Below, piece by piece: positions 51,266 to 58,594 of a stretch of DNA of 64,000 bases. The translations under genes and the position numbers were made by a program. The notes under the pieces are model-generated. The model had not been told where the DNA came from and did not search any database. It worked only from the letters and a program-made list of their open reading frames with translations. The DNA lies in NCBI GenBank assembly GCA_045544955.1, contig JAZPZY010000041.1, forward strand, positions 1 through 64,000, written 5' to 3'. Position 1 is the first letter of the stretch. Every line of letters starts with the position of its first letter. This DNA is from SIG701 sp045544955 (lineage in GTDB: Bacteria; Bacillota; Clostridia; Oscillospirales; CAG-272).

Positions 51266-51294
51266 TTTACAATCGAATTCGGTTGGTGTATAAT
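51266..51294 (+). promoter_or_regulatory. Promoter of SBP-9
   Basis: TTTACA (51266-51271), a 17-bp spacer ending GTG, TATAAT (51289-51294). Confidence 0.88.
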
Positions 51295-51343
51295 ACATAT
51301 ACGTCACTGTATTGTACAATTTTTTGAAAGGAAAAACTTTATT

Positions 51344-52792
51344 ATGCGCGTTTTATCTCTTATGATGGTTCTCGTGCTGCTTTTGGGCTTTGCCGCTTGC
51401 ACGAAGAATCCCAACACCCCCGGCGATACGGATAATACTACCGCACCCGCGGAAACCACCGTTCCGGCGGAGACGGAGATTCCCGACGATCTGCCGGAGA
51501 AGGATTACGGCGGCGAATCCGTCAACATCTGGATCAGCAGTTATCCTACCAGTTACGTTGCCCTGGAAGATGCCAACGATATCGTCAGCGAAGCACTCCA
51601 TAACCGAAACATGGAGGTTTCCGACCGTTTTGAAGTGGATCTGATCTGGGATTATAAAACGGAAGGATCCAACAGTGCTCCCGAAGCCATGCAGGCGATC
51701 CTTGCCGGCGACTGCTACGATATTCTGGAGAACGGCGTAACCGCTGCGGCCTCTCTGGCACTGGGCGGTGCGCTTATCAATCTGAACGACACGGAGTACC
51801 TGAATTTTGAAAAGCCCTGGTGGCAACAGTACGTGATGGATAACATCCGTGTGGGCGACCGGCTGTATATGGTGTCCGGTTGGTTCAACTTTGCCTCCGT
51901 AAAGCGTACCATGGTGATCTACTTCAATACCGAAATGGCAGAGAACTTCGGTGTGGGTGATCTGTACCAGATGGTGCTGGACGGCGAGTGGACCTACGAC
52001 AAGATGATGGAGATCGGCGAGTCCGTGGGTTCCGACGTGAATAACGACGGCGTGTACGATGACAACGACCGCTACGGTATGGCCGGCCGTCAGGACTGGT
52101 GGTTCCCCCAGGTCTACACCTCCGGCTACCGCTTCTTCACTCAGAACGAGGACGGAACCATGAGCGTTACCGGTATGGACGACCGCCTTATCAACGTATT
52201 TGAAACGATACATAAGATCTTTGATTCTAACTGGTACCAGAGCTTCTATACCTACGGCCAGCCCAGCCGACCCGAGTCCGATATTCACGACGCTTTTGCG
52301 GACGACCGGATCCTGTTTACGCTGCTGGCTCTGAGCACCGCCGAGAAGCCCACCATGCGTGACCACGGCAAGTACGGCATCCTGCCTACGCCTAAGTTTA
52401 CGGAGGATCAACAGTACGGTGCCGCCGTGCTTCCGTTCTGCTCCGGTATTGCACAGACCACCAGCGATTTCGAACGTACCACCATTATCCTGGAGGCTCT
52501 GAACGCAGAAACGTACAAGGACGTGCGTCCGGCATATTTTGACGTGGCTCTGTCCTATAAGTACGTGAACGATCCGGATTCCCGGATGATGCTGGATATC
52601 GCTCTGGCCAACCTGTACTGCGATTTCGGCTACGTGTATATGGACAGCGGCCTTGGACGCCAGCTGCCTATGACGCTGACCCAGGCCAGCGATCTGGCCT
52701 CCTGGATGGCAACCTACGAGCCGGGCGTAAACCGCATGCTGAAGAATCTGGTAGACCAGATGATGGCTCTGCCGGACGAGCAGCCCTCGTAA
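51344..52792 (+). CDS. Lipoprotein solute-binding protein, SBP-9 (group D)
   Basis: A 482-residue lipoprotein with lipobox FAAC and an NTTAPAETTVPAETEIP linker. The domain opens DLPEKDYGGESVNIWISSYP, and the calcium-type loop DVNNDGVYDDND is at residues 231-242. WTYDKMMEIGESVGS and NRMLKNLVDQMMALPDEQPS show the cluster signature, with four extra residues at the C-terminus. The N-lobe is the most divergent, with few residues in common with groups B and C before residue 100. AAAGGA precedes ATG 51344; the longer frame overlaps the nag terminator and was rejected. Confidence 0.88.
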   Translation: MRVLSLMMVLVLLLGFAACTKNPNTPGDTDNTTAPAETTVPAETEIPDDLPEKDYGGESVNIWISSYPTSYVALEDANDIVSEALHNRNMEVSDRFEVDLIWDYKTEGSNSAPEAMQAILAGDCYDILENGVTAAASLALGGALINLNDTEYLNFEKPWWQQYVMDNIRVGDRLYMVSGWFNFASVKRTMVIYFNTEMAENFGVGDLYQMVLDGEWTYDKMMEIGESVGSDVNNDGVYDDNDRYGMAGRQDWWFPQVYTSGYRFFTQNEDGTMSVTGMDDRLINVFETIHKIFDSNWYQSFYTYGQPSRPESDIHDAFADDRILFTLLALSTAEKPTMRDHGKYGILPTPKFTEDQQYGAAVLPFCSGIAQTTSDFERTTIILEALNAETYKDVRPAYFDVALSYKYVNDPDSRMMLDIALANLYCDFGYVYMDSGLGRQLPMTLTQASDLASWMATYEPGVNRMLKNLVDQMMALPDEQPS

Positions 52793-52811
52793 TAGATCTT
52801 TATAAAAACAA

Positions 52812-52850
52812 GCGGAGCGTGCTTCCCCGGAGGCACGCCCCGTTTATTTT
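52812..52850 (+). terminator. Terminator after SBP-9
   Basis: GGAGCGTGC paired with GCACGCCCC around a CCCCGG-type loop, then TTTATTTTT. Confidence 0.75.
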
Positions 52851-52923
52851 TGCCGGAAAATGCTCGTTTGTAGAATATAAATAGACGAAAAACAGGTCAA
52901 ATTTTTCACTTTTTGACATTGCA

Positions 52924-52952
52924 TTGACTTTTTGAGGGAAACACGCTATAAT
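52924..52952 (+). promoter_or_regulatory. Promoter of AraC gene at 53003
   Basis: TTGACT (52924-52929), a 17-bp spacer, TATAAT (52947-52952). An additional TTGACA lies at 52914. A TTTTTCAC half-site just upstream recalls the arms of the inverted repeats at 6937 and 30479. Confidence 0.75.
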
Positions 52953-53002
52953 ATAGAGAATGCAGTCAAAAAGAAATCGTATGTGAAAAAAGGGTGAGTT
53001 TT

Positions 53003-53779
53003 GTGAACGCGGATATCCGTTATCGGCAAAAAGGAAAGGATGCGCTTTCCAACGTGCGTCACTCCCATGACCGGGAACTGGAGTTGATCCAGATCATATC
53101 CGGACGGGGAAACGTGATCGTGGGGGATACCATCGAGACGTTTTCGGAGGGATCGGTATTCCTGATCGACGGTGCCAGCCTGCACTATATCTGTCCCGAG
53201 CCGGATACGCCGTATATCCGCAACAAGCTGATTATCGGAAAGGATACGCTGTATCCCATTCTCAGCGACCGTCTTCGCGGCGGCGTGGTGTTCTGGCAGC
53301 CCAACGTCACGGAGCAGGAGGAGCTGGACGAGTTCTTCTGCCGTGCCGTGTCGGCAAAACAGCGCGGAGAGGATCTGCTGGCCTATTCCGAGGTGTTCCG
53401 CATGCTTCATTTCTGCACGGGATTTGCCCGGAAGAGCTCTCCCGGCTACAAGGGTGTTGTGGCGGACATTATGGATTTTATCAATGATAACGCGCCCAAT
53501 GCCGTGACGCTGATCCAGATTGCCGACGCGCTTCACATGAATCAGTATTACATCTGCCGCGTGTTCAAGCGGGAAACGGGCATGACGGTACATTCCTATA
53601 TCAATTCCATGCGGATCTCCCATGCAAAGCAGCTGCTCCGCACCACGGATACCCCCGTGGCAGAGATCGCCGAGGCAACCGGATTCAACGGCCTGTCCAG
53701 CCTTACGAAAAGCTTCAAGAAAACGGTGGACATGACGCCTACGGCATATCGCAAGAAATTCCGCGGCATTGCGGAGTGA
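53003..53779 (+). CDS. AraC-family transcriptional regulator
   Basis: A 258-residue regulator. The N-terminal cupin contains VRHSHDRELELIQIISGRGN and FLIDGASLHYICPE. The C-terminal helix-turn-helix pair includes IADALHMNQYYICRVFKRE and PVAEIAEATGFNGLSSLTKSF. GTG 53003 is preferred over GTG 52994 because AAGGGTGAG then has correct spacing. It follows the SBP cluster and may regulate it or sense the same sugars, but no shared operator with the SBP promoters is visible. A full composite palindromic element follows the gene. Confidence 0.87.
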   Translation: MNADIRYRQKGKDALSNVRHSHDRELELIQIISGRGNVIVGDTIETFSEGSVFLIDGASLHYICPEPDTPYIRNKLIIGKDTLYPILSDRLRGGVVFWQPNVTEQEELDEFFCRAVSAKQRGEDLLAYSEVFRMLHFCTGFARKSSPGYKGVVADIMDFINDNAPNAVTLIQIADALHMNQYYICRVFKRETGMTVHSYINSMRISHAKQLLRTTDTPVAEIAEATGFNGLSSLTKSFKKTVDMTPTAYRKKFRGIAE

Positions 53780-53801
53780 GAGAGAAGAATAGAGAGATAG
53801 G

Positions 53802-53972
53802 CGGGGAGGGGCTTTTTGCAAAAAGCCCCTCCCCGTACCCCACCCCAAAAACCTTTATACTATAAAACAAATTCAGTCTGTGCGTGATTTCAGCGTACAG
53901 ACTGGATCTTATTTTAGGATAGAGTTTTTTGAGGGGGCACGGGGGGACTTTTTTGCAAAAAAGTCCCCCCGT
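53802..53972. repeat. Composite palindromic element, full copy B
   Basis: P1 is 53802-53835 (CGGGGAGGGGC arms, TTTTTGCAAAAA centre). An arm CACCCCAAAAACCTTTATACT follows, then hairpin CAGTCTGT / ACAGACTG (53874-53904) and inverted arm GATAGAGTTTTTTGAGGGGG. P2 is 53939-53972 (ACGGGGGGACTTTTTT arms around GC). Same order and symmetry as copy A but with different stem sequences, each still perfectly paired. Confidence 0.88.
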
Positions 53973-53995
53973 ATCTATTTTTTTCTGAAAACGTC

Positions 53996-54026
53996 TTGAC
54001 ATTTACCCTGGGTGAAAGGGTATAAT
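53996..54026 (+). promoter_or_regulatory. MerR-type promoter with 19-bp spacer and dyad operator
   Basis: TTGACA (53996-54001) and TATAAT (54021-54026) are separated by 19 bp, the unusually long spacer typical of promoters distorted open by MerR regulators. The inverted repeat TACCCT / AGGGTA (54004-54009, 54017-54022) lies in that spacer. The downstream gene encodes a MerR protein, so autoregulation is likely. Confidence 0.85.
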
Positions 54027-54056
54027 TCTTTTACAAAACGGAAAGGAGTTGTGAAA

Positions 54057-54986
54057 ATGAGTGATTCTATACGCATGAAAGAGGTGCTGGCCCGCACGGG
54101 TCTTACGGATCGGGCGGTGCGTCTGTACATTGATACCGGGCTTCTCACGCCCCGGCAGGAGAGCAGCTATTCGGGCAGAAAAACGATTCTGTTCAGCGAG
54201 GAGGACGTGCAGCGGCTGGAGGTGATCGCCACTTTGCGGAAGGCCGGATTCTCTTTGGCGGATATTCATACCATGCAGGAGTATCCGGAACGGACCGGGG
54301 AGGTGCTGACACAATTTTGCCGTACGCTGGAAAAGGAGATCGGACAGAAGGAGGAGATCCTGAGAAAGTTGTCCGCCATCCCCGTGGATCAGCCGCTGAC
54401 CGATCAGATGATTGCGGACGGCATCCGGGCATCCGCCGCCGCAAAGCCTGTTCCCCGGGAGGATTCCGCTTTGTTTTTCGGGGATCTTCGCGTGCTGATC
54501 CGCAGCCGGATCTCCTCGGTGCTGTCTTTGCTCTTTTTGGTGCTGGGGGCGGCGGTTCTCTTTCCGCTGGTGATAAAAACGGCGTTTGCCATACCGAAGA
54601 TCCTGGTGGGCGGCGGCGTGAAGTTGGATTACGAATTTACCTCAGAACGGTTTTTCACGAATATAGGCGGATTTATTGCCGCGGTGCTTCTTCTTTTCGC
54701 CGTTGTTTTTGTGATCGTGTATCTGGCCGGCGGCAGACGGGCCTTTCAGATTTCTGCCCTTGTGCTTACCGTTTTGACGGCAGTCACGCTTCTTTTGCTT
54801 CCTGCCGAGGTGAAAGAGCAGCTGTTCCTCTTTGAGTTTATCGGCTACCGCCATTCGTTTATGTACAGCCTGCTGTATTGGAATCGGCCGTGGTTTGATA
54901 CGCTTCTTCAATCACTGAAATTCATTCCGCTTCTGCTGGGTGCGGTCTGCACCGCCATCGGCATCGCCAGAGAAGAAGACGTCTGA
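54057..54986 (+). CDS. MerR-family regulator with C-terminal transmembrane domain
   Basis: A 309-residue protein. Residues 1-75 are a MerR winged helix-turn-helix (MKEVLARTGLTDRAVRLYID, then LFSEEDVQRLEVIATLRKAGF). A coiled-coil dimerisation helix runs to about 120. Four hydrophobic segments follow: SSVLSLLFLVLGAAVLFPLV, GGFIAAVLLLFAVVFVIVYL, ALVLTVLTAVTLLLLP and LKFIPLLLGAVCTAIGI. Classical MerR proteins are soluble with about 130 residues, so this one is probably a membrane-tethered sensor. ATG 54057 follows AAAGGAG; the longer frame overlaps its promoter. The signal and targets are unknown. Confidence 0.85.
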   Translation: MSDSIRMKEVLARTGLTDRAVRLYIDTGLLTPRQESSYSGRKTILFSEEDVQRLEVIATLRKAGFSLADIHTMQEYPERTGEVLTQFCRTLEKEIGQKEEILRKLSAIPVDQPLTDQMIADGIRASAAAKPVPREDSALFFGDLRVLIRSRISSVLSLLFLVLGAAVLFPLVIKTAFAIPKILVGGGVKLDYEFTSERFFTNIGGFIAAVLLLFAVVFVIVYLAGGRRAFQISALVLTVLTAVTLLLLPAEVKEQLFLFEFIGYRHSFMYSLLYWNRPWFDTLLQSLKFIPLLLGAVCTAIGIAREEDV

Positions 54987-54993
54987 AAACAAA

Positions 54994-55097
54994 CATCCCG
55001 TCTGTACGTACCTTCAGCGTACAGACGGGATGCTTTTATAGTTTAAGAGTTTTTAGGAGGGGTGCGGGGAACCATTTTTTCAAAAATGGTTCCCCGC
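54994..55097. repeat. Composite element, right half (C), bidirectional terminator
   Basis: Hairpin CATCCCGTCTGTACG / CGTACAGACGGGATG (54994-55032, perfect 15-bp stem), arm TATAGTTTAAGAGTTTTTAGG, then palindrome GCGGGGAACCATTTTT-TC-AAAAATGGTTCCCCGC (55064-55097). It lies between convergent merR and antiporter genes. Confidence 0.88.
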
Positions 55098-55106
55098 TTG
55101 TCTCTA

Positions 55107-56444
55107 TTATTTCCGATTCTTCTGCTTTTCCAAAAATCCGGCACGGTCGAAGCCTTCGGTGGTCTTCTGTTGAATATCGCCGGCCTTGGTCAGTGCGATC
55201 TTGGTCAAAAGCGGTCCTACCAGCTCGTACACCAGCACCGCGAACAGCACGATATTGCGGACCAGCACGCCCTCGTCGCCCATGGTCTGCAAAGCGATGG
55301 CAGACATGCCCAATGCTACGCCGGCCTGGGGCAGAAGCGTAATACCCAGATATTTCTGAATATTCTTATCGCAGCCTACCAGTTTGGCACTGAAGAGCGA
55401 GCCGAAATACTTACCGGCGGAGCGTGCCAGAATATAAACGATACCGATGACGATGACGGAAACGGATGCCAGAATATCCATCCGCAGCTCCGCACCGCTG
55501 AGAACGAAGAACAGAACGAACAAAGGTGCCGTCCACCGATCCGCGCGTTCCATAATATCCGCGGAGAAATCACACATATTGCAGAACACCGTGCCCAGCA
55601 TCATGCAGACGAGCAGGGAAGAGAAGCCGATCTCTACCTCGCCGATCTCAAAGTGGAGCATGGAGAGTGCTACGGTCAGAAGAACGAAGGTGATGGAGAG
55701 GGACATGCGCTTGGAACCGGAGTGGAAGAATTTCTCGCATACGGTAAAGAGGCATCCCATGACGAAGCCCAGCAGCAGGGAGAAGAATACCTCCAAAAGC
55801 GGATTCAGCAGAACGGAAACAAGGCTTACCGATCCGTTATCCAGTGCACGGGCGATGCCGAAGGAGATGGAGAATACCACAAGGCCCACCGCGTCGTCCA
55901 GAGCAACGATGGGGAGAAGCAGATCCGTCAGCTTGCCCTTTGCCTTGTACTGCCGTACTACCATCAGCGTAGCCGCCGGAGCGGTGGCCGTGGCGATAGC
56001 ACCCAGCACCAGTGCGGTGGAGACGGAAAGCACGTCCGGCATGGCAAAGGACAAAGCGATCAGTGCCGCATCAACCAGAACCGTGGCGGCAACGGCCTGC
56101 AGAACGCCGATGACAGTGGCCTGCTTACCGATGGTCTTCAGCTCCGCCAGACGGAATTCGTTGCCGATGGCAAAGGCAATAAAGCCCAGTGCCACGTCGC
56201 TGATCAGTTCAAAGGCGGCGTTTTTTGCACTTCCGTCCGCCAGGCCGAAATCGGCGGGAGAGAAGCCCAGGTGATTTACCGGGAGACCGATAACGGAAAA
56301 ATCAATGGCACCAAGGAGGTACGGGCCTACCAGAATACCGGCAACCAGATATGCCGTGACGGCGGGCAGTTTCAACAGTTTTGCCGGGCGGGACATAAGC
56401 AGTCCGGCCAGCATGGCAATGGATAAGGTAATCAGTATCTGCAC
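55107..56444 (-). CDS. CPA2-type sodium/proton or potassium/proton antiporter
   Basis: A 445-residue integral membrane protein with about 12 hydrophobic segments and the Na+/H+ exchanger fold. LPAVTAYLVAGILVGPYLLG is the first conserved segment, and ATATAPAATLMVV followed by LPIVALDDAVGLVVFSISFG carries the likely ion-binding Asp pair. No TrkA-N domain is attached. The start is uncertain: GTG 56442-56444 has GAGG 9 nt upstream and fits the family start; an ATG at 56495 would add 17 residues with a poorer site. The promoter at 56533-56561 rules out the longer frame. A leader of about 80 nt contains two copies of CCTTATTATGCA. Confidence 0.87.
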   Translation of the reverse strand: MQILITLSIAMLAGLLMSRPAKLLKLPAVTAYLVAGILVGPYLLGAIDFSVIGLPVNHLGFSPADFGLADGSAKNAAFELISDVALGFIAFAIGNEFRLAELKTIGKQATVIGVLQAVAATVLVDAALIALSFAMPDVLSVSTALVLGAIATATAPAATLMVVRQYKAKGKLTDLLLPIVALDDAVGLVVFSISFGIARALDNGSVSLVSVLLNPLLEVFFSLLLGFVMGCLFTVCEKFFHSGSKRMSLSITFVLLTVALSMLHFEIGEVEIGFSSLLVCMMLGTVFCNMCDFSADIMERADRWTAPLFVLFFVLSGAELRMDILASVSVIVIGIVYILARSAGKYFGSLFSAKLVGCDKNIQKYLGITLLPQAGVALGMSAIALQTMGDEGVLVRNIVLFAVLVYELVGPLLTKIALTKAGDIQQKTTEGFDRAGFLEKQKNRK

Positions 56445-56532
56445 AACAAACAGCCTCAAATCTTCTTTTATTTTGCATAATAAGGAAAATTGCATAATAA
56501 GGAAAAACTTCCTATTATAAACGCACCTGTAT

Positions 56533-56561
56533 ATTGTACGCCGGACGGGGCGGATTGTCAA
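56533..56561 (-). promoter_or_regulatory. Promoter of the antiporter gene
   Basis: On the minus strand TTGACA (56556-56561), a 17-bp spacer, TACAAT (56533-56538). Confidence 0.8.
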
Positions 56562-56585
56562 TAGGCGTGTCGGAGAGAATTTTGC

Positions 56586-56626
56586 AAAAAATGCCCTTTT
56601 TGCTATGCATTTTCACCGAAAAGGGC
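56586..56626 (-). terminator. Terminator of the phosphodiesterase-like gene
   Basis: On the minus strand GCCCTTTT / AAAAGGGC (56593-56626) with an 18-nt loop is followed by ATTTTTTG, just past the stop at 56631. Confidence 0.7.
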
Positions 56627-56630
56627 CCGC

Positions 56631-57425
56631 TTACAGCACGCCGTAGCGATGAACGATGTGCAGATCCTCTTCCATGTCGAGACCGTGGGAGCCGCAGCCG
56701 CCGTCGATGTCGTGACAGCCGTGATCCATGGCAAATCCGATCAGCGTCCGGTGAGCCGTCCAGTGGGTGCGGATCAGAGCGGCAAACTGAGCAAAAGCGT
56801 GGACGTTTGCCCGCAGTTCCCCAAGGGAAATGGGGGCTTCCGTGCCGTTTTTGTGCATCAGTGCGTCGTAGTTTCCGTTGTATACCGCAATCATGTCGTG
56901 CCGATCTTCCAGAATCAGCTCGCACGCCTTGGCGTTTACCTCGGCGATGGTGTCGTAGATGTAGTAATCCATCTCACGTCCCAGATAGATCTTGGACATA
57001 CTGCTGTTCGTCTCTGCCACGATGGCCGGACGCTTGCCCGCACGGATCATGGCGTCAAACAGGGAATCGGTCTGTATGATCGGCTTTTCGTATTTGCGGA
57101 TGCCGTGCACTTCGGGCAGAACGCCGGTGTACATGGTGCCGAAGCAGACCGGCGTGACGGAGGGCATCACCGTTTCAAAGGGAATGGAGAGCGGCGCGAT
57201 CTGCTCCGCTTCCTTCAGAAAGGGGGCGTATTTTTCCGATACCCACTGGGCGATGGCATCCGGATTGTACATAAACAGCCGGTCCGCACGGGTGCCGCCG
57301 AAGGCGTTATCAGCAAAAACCACAAGCGGCCGGGCGGCCGGTGCCGCCTTATGGGGCGGCTCAATTCCCATAGCGTGGGACAGTGCCGCCGCAAGGGAAG
57401 TGAGAGACAGTCGTTCCTGTTCCAT
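56631..57425 (-). CDS. Alkaline-phosphatase-superfamily phosphodiesterase-like protein
   Basis: A 264-residue soluble protein resembling type I phosphodiesterase/nucleotide pyrophosphatases. PSVTPVCFGTMYTGVLPEVHGI is the usual nucleophile-Thr segment, although it lies late. FADNAFGGTRADRLFMYN gives a possible metal Asp, and the C-terminal AMDHGCHDIDGGCGSHG gives further metal ligands. It is shorter than the 400-residue enzymes, so it may be a minimal or lipid/nucleotide-specific form. ATG 57425 follows CGGAGGATTTTT. It lies 56 nt downstream of the aldolase gene with a terminator hairpin in between, so expression may depend on read-through. Confidence 0.78.
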   Translation of the reverse strand: MEQERLSLTSLAAALSHAMGIEPPHKAAPAARPLVVFADNAFGGTRADRLFMYNPDAIAQWVSEKYAPFLKEAEQIAPLSIPFETVMPSVTPVCFGTMYTGVLPEVHGIRKYEKPIIQTDSLFDAMIRAGKRPAIVAETNSSMSKIYLGREMDYYIYDTIAEVNAKACELILEDRHDMIAVYNGNYDALMHKNGTEAPISLGELRANVHAFAQFAALIRTHWTAHRTLIGFAMDHGCHDIDGGCGSHGLDMEEDLHIVHRYGVL

Positions 57426-57437
57426 AAAAATCCTCCG

Positions 57438-57469
57438 AAAAAACACACGGAGCCGACCGGCTCCGTGTG
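57438..57469 (-). terminator. Terminator of the aldolase gene, next to the downstream RBS
   Basis: On the minus strand CACACGGAG / CTCCGTGTG (57444-57469) with a CCGGTCGG inner part is followed by TTTTTT (57438-57443). The GGAGG of the next gene begins only a few bases later, so termination and initiation signals adjoin. Confidence 0.85.
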
Positions 57470-57481
57470 AGAATCGTTTAT

Positions 57482-58345
57482 TTACGCTTTGCCGACGGAG
57501 CCGAACAGTTCCATCTTTTCGCGGACGGTTTCCTTGATGGCTTCCACGCCGGGTGCCAGAAGCTTTCTGGGGTCAAAGCCCTTGCCGGTCTGATCCTTGC
57601 CCTCTTCGATGTACTTGCGGGTAGCGGCAGCGAAGGTCAGCTGGCATTCGGTGTTTACGTTGATCTTGGATACGCCCAGGGAAATAGCCTTTTTGATCAT
57701 TTCAGCGGGGATACCCGTACCGCCGTGGAGAACCAGCGGCATCTCGCCCACTTCCTTATTGACGGCTTCCAGCACGTCAAAACGCAGGCCCGGCCAGTTT
57801 GCCGGATACTTGCCGTGGATGTTGCCGATGCCGGCAGCCAGCATGGTTACGCCCAGATCGGCGATCTTCTTGCATTCCATGGGATCGGCACATTCGCCCA
57901 TACCAACGACGCCGTCTTCCTCGCCGCCGATGGAACCGACCTCAGCCTCCAGAGACAGGCCCTTTTCATTGGTGATCTTTACAAGCTCCAGCGTCTTTGC
58001 GATATTCTCTTCGATAGGATAGTGAGAACCGTCGAACATAACGGAAGAGAAACCGGCGTTGATGCAGGCGATGGCGGCATCATAGGAGCCGTGGTCCAGA
58101 TGGAGTGCTACGGGAACGGTGATGCCCAGATTTTCGATCATACCGTTTACCATACCGACGATGGTGGAGTATCCGCACATATATTTGCCGGCACCCTCGG
58201 ATACGCCGAGGATTACGGGAGACTTCAGTTCCTCTGCGGTGAGCAGGATGGCCTTGGTCCATTCCAGATTGTTGATGTTGAACTGACCGACGGCGTAGTG
58301 ACCGGCACGAGCCTTCGTCAGCATTTCCTTTGCAGAAACGAGCAT
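57482..58345 (-). CDS. fba: Class II fructose-bisphosphate aldolase
   Basis: A 287-residue zinc-dependent aldolase of glycolysis/gluconeogenesis, cleaving fructose-1,6-bisphosphate to DHAP and glyceraldehyde-3-P. Zinc ligands lie in VALHLDHG (about residue 82), in GNIHGKYPANWPGL, and in LVLHGGTGIP. The phosphate-binding end GVSKINVNTECQ is intact. Length equals the short class IIb form found in Clostridia; a tagatose-bisphosphate aldolase is the nearest alternative. CGGAGGATAAATAC precedes the ATG. Its own consensus promoter lies 52 bp upstream. Confidence 0.94.
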   Translation of the reverse strand: MLVSAKEMLTKARAGHYAVGQFNINNLEWTKAILLTAEELKSPVILGVSEGAGKYMCGYSTIVGMVNGMIENLGITVPVALHLDHGSYDAAIACINAGFSSVMFDGSHYPIEENIAKTLELVKITNEKGLSLEAEVGSIGGEEDGVVGMGECADPMECKKIADLGVTMLAAGIGNIHGKYPANWPGLRFDVLEAVNKEVGEMPLVLHGGTGIPAEMIKKAISLGVSKINVNTECQLTFAAATRKYIEEGKDQTGKGFDPRKLLAPGVEAIKETVREKMELFGSVGKA

Positions 58346-58396
58346 GTATTTATCCTCCGTGTTTTTCTTTTAACAAAGATTTTGTTTTCACCCAAT

Positions 58397-58425
58397 ATTA
58401 TACCCCAATGCAAAGGAAAATGCAA
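58397..58425 (-). promoter_or_regulatory. Promoter of fba
   Basis: On the minus strand TTGCAT (58420-58425), a 17-bp spacer, TATAAT (58397-58402). Confidence 0.8.
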
Positions 58426-58528
58426 GGGCTTTTCTAAAGAACCTGGGAGACAAATCGGGCGGTTTTTTACTGAATTTGCATAATCACCGGAAAATTTTTC
58501 TCCCCGTATGGCGGTGATGTCCGCTTTA

Positions 58529-58537
58529 TGGTATAAT
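58529..58537 (+). promoter_or_regulatory. Extended -10 of the queG-addB-addA operon
   Basis: TGGTATAAT is an extended -10 (TGnTATAAT) at 58529-58537. No good -35 is present, as expected for such promoters. Confidence 0.55.
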
Positions 58538-58594
58538 ACTTATGATAGAATGTAAACGACAGCAAAAAACGTGCTTCGGAAAGGAGCGACGCGT

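Noticed and set aside
54012..54056. Upstream start for the MerR gene
   Set aside because: It would place the start codon between the -35 and -10 of the 19-bp-spacer promoter; ATG 54057 has AAAGGAG.
56445..56561. Longer antiporter N-terminus
   Set aside because: The predicted promoter at 56533-56561 lies inside the extension, and the extra residues are not part of a membrane helix.
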